Positions 5,853-10,554 of a stretch of 10,554 nucleotides of DNA are shown here, in pieces (within the stretch, counting starts at the first letter, position 1; each line of letters begins with the position of its first letter). Under the pieces are notes generated by a model. That model was not told the origin of the DNA. It did not search any database and saw nothing but the letters and a program-made list of their open reading frames with translations. The DNA is from VGEM01 sp033764265. Its GTDB lineage: Bacteria > Pseudomonadota > Alphaproteobacteria > Rhodospirillales > Rhodospirillaceae. The translations under genes and the position numbers were made by a program. The stretch lies in contig JANRJB010000430.1 in NCBI GenBank assembly GCA_033764265.1, positions 1 to 10,554 of the forward strand, given 5' to 3'.

Positions 5853-7225
5853 ACCGTACCTGGAAAACCCTCGCCGCGGCCGTCGCGCTGACGATCGGCA
5901 CGGCGACCCTGGCCCCGACGATTGCCCAGCAGGCCCAGCCTGCGGCCGGCGCGGCCACCTCGCTGCAACAGCTGCTCGAACGCGTCCGCGAAGGCCGCGT
6001 CGAGGACAACTCGCTGAACAAGCAGCGCGAGGAGGAATTCCGCAAGGCCAAGGCCGACCAGCAGCGCCTGCTGGAGCAGGCCAAGGCCCAGGTCGCCGCG
6101 GCCGAAGCCGAAGGCACGCGCCTGGAAACGCAATTCCAGCAGGGCGAGCTGCGGCTGGCCGAACTCGAGAACCAGTTGCAAGAACGCCTCGGCGCGTTCG
6201 GCGAACTGTTCGGCGTGGTGCGGTCGGCGGCGGGCGATACCCGCGGCCAGCTGCGTCAGTCGTTGATCAGCTCGCAGAAGTCGGGCCGCGACGTGCCGAT
6301 CGACGCGCTGGCGCAAAGCAAAGAGCTGCCCGAGATGAAGCAGCTTGAATTGCTGTGGGCCACCCTGATGGAAGAAGCCATCGAGCAGGGCAAGGCGGTG
6401 CGCTACACCGCCCCGGTCGTGGCGCTCAACGGCAACGAGACCCAGAAAGAAGTGGTGCGCATCGGTCCGTTCACCGCCATCGCCGACGGCAAGTACCTGA
6501 ACTACATCTCCGGCACGCAGCGCCTGAGCGAGCTGGGCCGTCAACCGGCGGCGAACTTCGTCGATGCGGCGGGCAACGTCCAGAACGCCACCAGCGGTCT
6601 GGTCGAAGCCGCCGTCGACCCGTCGCGCGGCGCGCTGCTCAGCCTGTTGGTGCAGACCCCCAGCTTCCGCGAGCGGCTGGATCAGGGCGGCACCGTCGGT
6701 TGGGTGATCATGGCCCTCCTGGTCGTCGGCGTGCTGATGGCGCTGGAGCGCATCATTACCCTGTCGTTGACCGCGGCCAAGGTGTCAGGCCAGGTCAAGA
6801 GCAAGACCCCGAACGGCAACAACCCGCTCGGGCGCGTGATGATGGTGGCCCAGGAGAACAAGCACCTGAACACCGAAACCCTGCAGCTCAAGCTGGATGA
6901 CGCCATCCTGAAGGAACTGCCGAGTCTGGAACGCGGCCTGTCGACCCTCAAGGTCATCATCGCCGTCGCCCCCATGCTCGGTCTGCTCGGCACCGTGACC
7001 GGCATGATCCAGACCTTCCAGGTGATCACGCTGTTCGGCACCGGCGACCCGAAGATGATGGCCGGCGGTATTTCTCAGGCCCTTGTGACGACCGTGCAGG
7101 GCCTGGTGACCGCGATTCCGCTCCTGCTCCTGCACTCGCTCGCCACCGGCCGCAGCAAAGCCGTGGTGGAAGTGCTTGAGGAACAGGCGGCAGGCATCAT
7201 CGCCGCGTCGGCCGAACGCAAGTAA
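5849..7225 (+). CDS. Long MotA/TolQ/ExbB proton channel protein with periplasmic extension (TtpC-like)
   Basis: A 458-residue inner-membrane protein in two parts. The N-terminal part has a signal peptide (1-26, ending PTIA), a charged coiled coil (about 38-118) and a globular periplasmic region to about 275. The C-terminal part is an ExbB/TolQ/MotA-type channel unit with three membrane helices at about 281-305, 365-393 and 407-432. The family core PMLGLLGTVTGMIQTF spans 375-390, and QALVTTVQGLVTAIPLLL spans 410-427, with the threonines expected to line the proton path. This layout is that of TtpC, a component required by the Vibrio TonB2 system. It would help build or gate the proton-driven complex with the ExbB, ExbD and TonB encoded downstream. 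It overlaps the DUF3450 gene by 4 nt and ends 23 nt before exbB. The TtpC label rests on architecture and neighbours. Confidence 0.93.
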   Translation: MNRTWKTLAAAVALTIGTATLAPTIAQQAQPAAGAATSLQQLLERVREGRVEDNSLNKQREEEFRKAKADQQRLLEQAKAQVAAAEAEGTRLETQFQQGELRLAELENQLQERLGAFGELFGVVRSAAGDTRGQLRQSLISSQKSGRDVPIDALAQSKELPEMKQLELLWATLMEEAIEQGKAVRYTAPVVALNGNETQKEVVRIGPFTAIADGKYLNYISGTQRLSELGRQPAANFVDAAGNVQNATSGLVEAAVDPSRGALLSLLVQTPSFRERLDQGGTVGWVIMALLVVGVLMALERIITLSLTAAKVSGQVKSKTPNGNNPLGRVMMVAQENKHLNTETLQLKLDDAILKELPSLERGLSTLKVIIAVAPMLGLLGTVTGMIQTFQVITLFGTGDPKMMAGGISQALVTTVQGLVTAIPLLLLHSLATGRSKAVVEVLEEQAAGIIAASAERK

Positions 7226-7248
7226 CGGCAAGGCGGGGGACTCGCACC

Positions 7249-7755
7249 GTGTTCGAGGTTATCGGTCAATTCCTGGAACGTGGCGGCCCGGTGCTTTACG
7301 TCATCGGGCTGGTCACCTTCTTTCTGTGGGCGCTGATCGTCGAGCGCTACCTGTACTTCTGGTTCATGCACAAGAGAGTGTGCCAGAAGGCGCTCGACGA
7401 ATGGCGGGCACGGAAAGACCACACGTCGTGGGCTGCCCATAAGGTGCGCTCCAAGCTGGTGTCCGACGTGAGGCTGTCGGCCACGGCGGGATTGATTCTG
7501 ATCTCGGGCGCGGTGGCGATGTGCCCCCTGCTCGGCCTGCTCGGCACCGTCACCGGCATGGTGGAAGTGTTCGACGTGATGGCGATCACCGGCTCGTCGA
7601 ACCCGCGCGCCATGGCCAGTGGCGTTTCGCGGTCCACCATTCCGACCATGTCGGGCATGGTGGCCGCGCTCTCGGGCATTTACTTCCAGATCCAGCTGAA
7701 AAGAAAAGCCCAAGAGGAAATCAAGCACTTCGCCGATCAGATGACCCTGGATTAA
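7249..7755 (+). CDS. exbB: ExbB-type biopolymer transport protein (short form)
   Basis: A 168-residue inner-membrane proton channel subunit that harvests proton motive force for TonB together with ExbD. Three membrane helices lie at about 13-38, 84-112 and 124-148. The family core PLLGLLGTVTGMVEVF is at 93-108 and the third helix reads IPTMSGMVAALSGIYF (131-146). It is much shorter than E. coli ExbB (244), lacking the N-terminal extension and having a short cytoplasmic loop, as is usual for ExbB2 proteins of TonB2-type clusters. The start is GTG at 7249, preceded by AAGGCGGGGGA with about 8 nt spacing; the MFEVIGQFL beginning matches the family. It ends 11 nt before the first exbD. The core sequence closely resembles that of the TtpC-like protein even at DNA level, as expected for paralogues. 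Confidence 0.95.
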   Translation: MFEVIGQFLERGGPVLYVIGLVTFFLWALIVERYLYFWFMHKRVCQKALDEWRARKDHTSWAAHKVRSKLVSDVRLSATAGLILISGAVAMCPLLGLLGTVTGMVEVFDVMAITGSSNPRAMASGVSRSTIPTMSGMVAALSGIYFQIQLKRKAQEEIKHFADQMTLD

Positions 7756-7766
7756 GGATCGCAACC

Positions 7767-8177
7767 ATGGCCAGGAAACGCCACCAGACCACCGACGGCG
7801 AAGCCGAGATCGACATGACGCCGATGCTCGACGTCACGTTCATCATGTTGATCTTCTTCATCGTCACCGCCACCTTCGTCAAAGAGTCGGGTCTCGACGT
7901 CTCCAGCTCGCAGGCCGACCAGCCGCTCCAGCAGCAGAAATCCGACAAGGTCTCGATCGTCATCGACATCAACCAGAGCGGCGCCATCGTCATGGAAGGC
8001 CGCGAAGTCGACATCCGTTCGGTGCGGCCCAACGTCGAACGCCTGCTGGCCCAGAATCCCGAAGCCAGCGTGATCATTCGCGCCCATCCGAAGTCGCAGA
8101 GCCAAGTCTTCGTCGGCGCGATGGACCAGGCGCGGCTGGCCGGCGCGGCCAACGTCTCGATCGCCGAGGGCGGCTGA
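7767..8177 (+). CDS. exbD: ExbD-type biopolymer transport protein, copy 1
   Basis: A 136-residue single-pass inner-membrane protein. A short basic cytoplasmic tail (1-14) is followed by IDMTPMLDVTF (15-25) and a membrane helix to about residue 36, then a periplasmic domain of about 95 residues with the typical VSIVID, GAIVMEGREV and VIIRAHPKSQ strands. Asp22 corresponds to the proton-carrying Asp25 of E. coli ExbD. It works inside the ExbB pentamer to couple proton flow to TonB. ATG 7767 is preceded by AAGGAT (7754-7759), which overlaps the exbB TAA stop. A second ExbD follows 57 nt later, nearly identical through the membrane segment but different outside it. Length is normal for the family. 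Confidence 0.95.
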   Translation: MARKRHQTTDGEAEIDMTPMLDVTFIMLIFFIVTATFVKESGLDVSSSQADQPLQQQKSDKVSIVIDINQSGAIVMEGREVDIRSVRPNVERLLAQNPEASVIIRAHPKSQSQVFVGAMDQARLAGAANVSIAEGG

Positions 8178-8190
8178 TCCCCAACCCGTT

Positions 8191-8215
8191 CCGGGTCCGG
8201 CGTCGGCCGGCCCGG
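8191..8215 (+). repeat. Stable hairpin between the two exbD genes
   Basis: CCGGG-T-CCGGC, loop GTCG, GCCGG-CCCGG forms a 10-bp all-GC stem with one bulged T (8196). It ends 6 nt before the AGGAG ribosome binding site (8222-8226) of the second exbD. No T-run follows, so it is not a standard intrinsic terminator. It may stabilise or mark a processing point in the mRNA, or tune translation of the second exbD. Confidence 0.6.
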
Positions 8216-8234
8216 TCAATCAGGAGAGTTCGCG

Positions 8235-8639
8235 ATGGCTGAGAGAATGAGCGCCCAGCGTCACGAAGACGCCCAGATCGACATGACGCCGATGCTGGAC
8301 GTGACGTTCATCATGTTGATTTTCTTTATCGTCACGGCCTCGTTCGTCAAGGAATCGGGCATCACGGTGGAACGCCCCGACGCGGAGTCGGCCCAGGCCC
8401 AGCAGCTGGTGTCGATCCTGGTGGCGGTCTCGCCCGACAACGAAGTGTGGATGGATAACGGTAAGACCGACGTGCAGGCGGTGCGCGCCAATATGGAAAA
8501 GCTTTTGGCCGAAAACCCGCAAGGCACGGTGGTCATCCAGGCCGACAAGCGGGCCGACGCCGGCACCGTGATCGCGGTGATGAACCAAATTAAGGCGGCC
8601 GGCGCAAATGCGACAGCGCTCGCGACCAGCGAAGAATAG
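8235..8639 (+). CDS. exbD: ExbD-type biopolymer transport protein, copy 2
   Basis: A 134-residue ExbD paralogue with the same plan: cytoplasmic tail, IDMTPMLDVTF at 15-25 with Asp22 as expected proton carrier, membrane helix to about 36, and a periplasmic domain. From residue 15 to 35 the protein is identical to copy 1, and the DNA differs there by only five silent changes in 63 nt. The periplasmic domain is clearly divergent: VSILVAVSPDNEVWMDN and VVIQADKRADAG replace the copy 1 strands, and the charge is different. AGGAG at 8222-8226 gives a good ribosome site. In ExbD function two copies enter one ExbB pentamer, so the pair could form a heterodimer, as TolR/ExbD-like pairs could; this is inference. 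It precedes tonB by 92 nt, the longest gap in the operon. Confidence 0.95.
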   Translation: MAERMSAQRHEDAQIDMTPMLDVTFIMLIFFIVTASFVKESGITVERPDAESAQAQQLVSILVAVSPDNEVWMDNGKTDVQAVRANMEKLLAENPQGTVVIQADKRADAGTVIAVMNQIKAAGANATALATSEE

Positions 8640-8642
8640 GCG

Positions 8643-8700
8643 TATACTTCACGCCAGCTACCACTTGTGGTTGTTGGCGATGGCCGGGCGTTTTGCGCCC
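8643..8700 (+). promoter_or_regulatory. Structured exbD-tonB gap with two hairpins
   Basis: The gap contains hairpin 1, CGCCAGC/GTTGGCG (8652-8658 with 8673-8679, one G-T pair) extended past a T-T mismatch by ACCA/TGGT around loop CTTG, and hairpin 2, GGGCG/CGCCC (8686-8690 with 8696-8700) around TTTTG. TATACT at 8643-8648 resembles a -10 box but has no good -35 at the proper distance, so an internal promoter is only a possibility. The tonB ribosome site GGGAGGAG (8719-8726) lies downstream of both hairpins. The structures could set mRNA stability or tonB dosage relative to the motor genes. Confidence 0.45.
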
Positions 8701-8718
8701 CAGCGTGATTTCGAGATC

Positions 8719-8726
8719 GGGAGGAG
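8719..8726 (+). promoter_or_regulatory. Ribosome binding site fixing the tonB start
   Basis: GGGAGGAG sits five bases before ATG 8732. It supports that ATG over the in-frame upstream start near 8693, which has no such site and would place 13 non-conserved residues before the membrane anchor. Confidence 0.8.
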
Positions 8727-8731
8727 TTGAG

Positions 8732-9352
8732 ATGAACCCAGCAGTCCGCGTCGGCGGCGCGACGCTCGTCGCATTGATCGTCACGACGTTTCTGTTCTGG
8801 CTGATGCAGTACCTGATCGCCACTGGCGTGCCGGCGCTGACCGAAGCGGTCAAAGGCGCCTCGATCGAGTTCGTGCGCGTGCAGCGCGACGAAACGGTCC
8901 AGACCAAGGATCGCAAGCCGCCCGAAAAGCCGCAGCAGGAAGACGCGCCGCCGCCGCCGCCGCCGTCGGCCGCGGATACCTCCAATGCGCCCGGCTCCAT
9001 GGCCATCGGCATGAACGCGCCGAACATGGGCAAGGACCTCAACCTCAACCGTAACAACATCGAAGCGCCGTCGGATGGCGATGCCATTCCGCTGGTGCGC
9101 GTGCCGCCGCAATACCCCGAGCGCGCCGCCAGCCGCGGGATCGAGGGCTGGGTGCAGCTGGGCTTCACCGTCAACGAGACCGGCGGCTGCGAGGAAATCC
9201 GCGTGCTGGCAGCCGACCCGCCGGAAATCTTCGACCGCGCCGCCATTCGCGCGCTGGAACGCTGGCGCTACAAGCCCAAGATCGAGGACGGCCGCCCGGT
9301 CAAGCAGTACAATCAGCAGGTCGTGATCACCTTCGACCTCGAAAATCAGTGA
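8732..9352 (+). CDS. tonB: TonB family energy transducer
   Basis: A 206-residue periplasm-spanning protein that passes energy from the ExbB/ExbD motor to outer-membrane TonB-dependent receptors. One N-terminal membrane anchor lies at about 9-31 (ATLVALIVTTFLFWLMQYLI). A Pro-rich linker (63-78) contains KPPEKP and a run of six prolines, shorter than in E. coli TonB. The C-terminal TonB domain (about 119-204) has PPQYPERAASRGIEGWVQLGF, with the conserved Tyr-Pro at 128-129, then FDRAAIRALERWRYKP (167-182). The ATG at 8732 is chosen because GGGAGGAG lies 5 nt upstream and the membrane anchor follows directly; an upstream in-frame start would add 13 residues lacking family resemblance. Compact TonBs of this size are typical of TonB2-type systems. 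Cys153 in the domain is unpaired. It ends 17 nt before the TPR gene. Confidence 0.95.
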   Translation: MNPAVRVGGATLVALIVTTFLFWLMQYLIATGVPALTEAVKGASIEFVRVQRDETVQTKDRKPPEKPQQEDAPPPPPPSAADTSNAPGSMAIGMNAPNMGKDLNLNRNNIEAPSDGDAIPLVRVPPQYPERAASRGIEGWVQLGFTVNETGGCEEIRVLAADPPEIFDRAAIRALERWRYKPKIEDGRPVKQYNQQVVITFDLENQ

Positions 9353-9369
9353 GCTGAGGAGGAACCCCG

Positions 9370-10554
9370 ATGAATTCGTCGACCCTTCGCACCCGCTTGT
9401 TTTCCGGCCTGTTCTCGGCCGCGATCGCACTGGCCGTCGCCGCCGGTCCGGCGGCGGTGACCTTCACCGCCGGCCCCGCCGCAGCGCAGGAGAAGCAGGA
9501 ACCGGTCAAGCCGAAGACCCAGAAGGTCCAGGCGATGACCAAGCCGACCTTCGATGCCCTGACCGCGGCGCAGGCGGCGATCGAGGCCAAGAACTACCCC
9601 GAGGCCAAGCGCCTGCTGGATACGATCAACGCCAGCGAGAAAATCAACGAGTACGAGCGCGCCAGCATCTACCAGACCTACGCGTACATGTACGCCGAGC
9701 AGGAGAACTATCAGGGCGCCATCGACAGCTTCAAGAAAAGCATCGAGGTCTCCAAGCCCGAGGAAGGCAAAGGCCTGCCGCTGGCGCAGGTGATCTCGAC
9801 CATGTTCAATCTGGGCCAACTCTACATGGTGGTCGAGAACTACCAGGCCGCCGTGCAGCAGCTTGAGGCGTGGCGCAAGGTCGCCGATAGCGTCAACGGC
9901 CAGGGCCTGGCGATGATCGCCACCGCCTACTTCCAGATGGAGAACTTCCCCAAGGCGCTGGAGAACATCAAGGAAGCCATCCGCATCACGCCCGACGCCA
10001 AGGAGAATTGGTACCAGCTTGAACTCGCGATCTACCTGGAGCAGGAAGACTATAAGTCGGCCGCGCCGCTGCTGGAGCAGCTGGTTGTCAAGTTCTCGGC
10101 CAACAAGACCTATTGGATCCAGCTGGCCGCGATCTACAACGAACTGCAACGCGACAAGGACTCCTTCGCGATCTTCGAGGCGGCCTATCACATGGGCTTC
10201 CTGACCGACGAGAAGGACCTGGTGCGCCTGGCCCGCCTCTACATGTTCCACGAAAACCCCTACAAGGGCGCCATGGTCATGGAGACGGGTTTCAAGAAGA
10301 ACGCCATCCAGCGCACACCCGAGAACCTGGAAGTCGTCGCCAACTCGTACTTCAACGCGCGCGAGTACAAAAAGGCCATTCCGTGGCTGAACGAGGCCGC
10401 CGAGAAGTCGCCGAACGGCGTGCTGGAGATGCGCCTGTGCCAGGCGCAGCTGCAGCTGAACAACTTCACCGGCGCCGAGGAGGCCTGCAAGAAGGCCATC
10501 GACAAGAAGGGCCTGAAGGACGAAGGCGCGACCTGGATCACGCTGTGCATTGTG
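9370..10554 (+). CDS. Secreted TPR-repeat protein, last visible gene of the TonB-type operon (3' end missing)
   Basis: An exported tetratricopeptide-repeat protein, open to the window edge with 395 codons and no stop. Residues 1-39 form a signal peptide (hydrophobic 13-30, ending GPAAA before Gln40), so it is probably periplasmic. A Lys/Pro-rich linker follows, then about eight helix-turn-helix TPR or TPR-like units from residue 63 on; clear ones include YQTYAYMYAEQENYQGAIDS (101-120), TAYFQMENFPKALENIKEAI (185-204), LAIYLEQEDYKSAAPLLEQL (219-238) and ANSYFNAREYKKAIPWLNEA (324-343). TPRs are protein-binding scaffolds, so it may tie the TonB complex to partners; TPR proteins next to tonB2 are known in Vibrio-type clusters. 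ATG 9370 follows AGGAGGAA (9357-9364) with 5 nt spacing, the best ribosome site in the window. The partner is unknown. Confidence 0.92.
   Translation, partial: MNSSTLRTRLFSGLFSAAIALAVAAGPAAVTFTAGPAAAQEKQEPVKPKTQKVQAMTKPTFDALTAAQAAIEAKNYPEAKRLLDTINASEKINEYERASIYQTYAYMYAEQENYQGAIDSFKKSIEVSKPEEGKGLPLAQVISTMFNLGQLYMVVENYQAAVQQLEAWRKVADSVNGQGLAMIATAYFQMENFPKALENIKEAIRITPDAKENWYQLELAIYLEQEDYKSAAPLLEQLVVKFSANKTYWIQLAAIYNELQRDKDSFAIFEAAYHMGFLTDEKDLVRLARLYMFHENPYKGAMVMETGFKKNAIQRTPENLEVVANSYFNAREYKKAIPWLNEAAEKSPNGVLEMRLCQAQLQLNNFTGAEEACKKAIDKKGLKDEGATWITLCIV

Noticed and set aside
5792..7231. Minus-strand open frames opposite the TtpC-like gene
   Set aside because: They are antisense, His/Arg/Leu-rich translations typical of shadow frames in GC-rich genes.
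8261..9430. Minus-strand open frame (389 codons) opposite exbD copy 2 and tonB
   Set aside because: It shadows two recognisable genes; the composition is unlike a real protein and it covers their ribosome sites and gap hairpins.
1..10554. tRNA, rRNA, CRISPR, insertion sequence or att sites
   Set aside because: No cloverleaf, repeat-spacer pattern, transposase-like frame or terminal repeats were seen anywhere in the window.

Overview
The window is GC-rich chromosomal DNA from a Gram-negative bacterium. The evidence is strong G/C bias at third codon positions, a lipoprotein signal, and a complete ExbB/ExbD/TonB energy-transduction set. The arrangement maoC-like - ribF - ileS and the overall codon style suggest an alphaproteobacterium, but no rRNA or other phylogenetic marker is present, so this is an inference. 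No mobile elements, tRNA or rRNA genes, CRISPR arrays or broken genes were seen.

Left part (1-3727, minus strand). A housekeeping cluster is transcribed right to left: a MaoC/PhaJ-like enoyl-CoA hydratase (3281-3727), bifunctional riboflavin kinase/FAD synthetase ribF (2263-3261, 19 nt downstream of maoC), and isoleucyl-tRNA synthetase ileS (starts at 2108, runs off the left edge after 702 codons). A perfect 10-bp hairpin lies between ribF and ileS, followed on the minus strand by a modest T-rich stretch. It may end ribF transcription or regulate the ileS leader.

Middle (about 3777-5066, plus strand). A small lipoprotein of unknown function is divergent from maoC and is followed 27 nt later by a MarR-family regulator. 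Next comes a gene-free stretch of about 450 nt with several inverted repeats, the likely control region for the following operon.

Right part (5067 to the right edge, plus strand). Seven genes form a tight operon: a DUF3450 periplasmic coiled-coil protein, a long MotA/TolQ/ExbB protein with an N-terminal periplasmic coiled-coil extension (TtpC-like), a short ExbB, two tandem ExbD proteins, TonB, and a secreted TPR-repeat protein cut by the right edge. This matches the general plan of the TonB2/TtpC systems of Vibrio and relatives. The ExbB/ExbD units would form a proton-driven motor in the inner membrane that energises TonB, which contacts outer-membrane receptors. The DUF3450, TtpC-extension and TPR parts would be periplasmic accessory modules. 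The most notable local feature is the second ExbD: both copies are almost identical through the proton-carrying membrane helix but very different in the periplasmic domain. Hairpins sit in the two longest gaps of the operon, exbD-exbD and exbD-tonB. The system type is known, but this seven-gene version with two ExbDs is the part most worth a second look.
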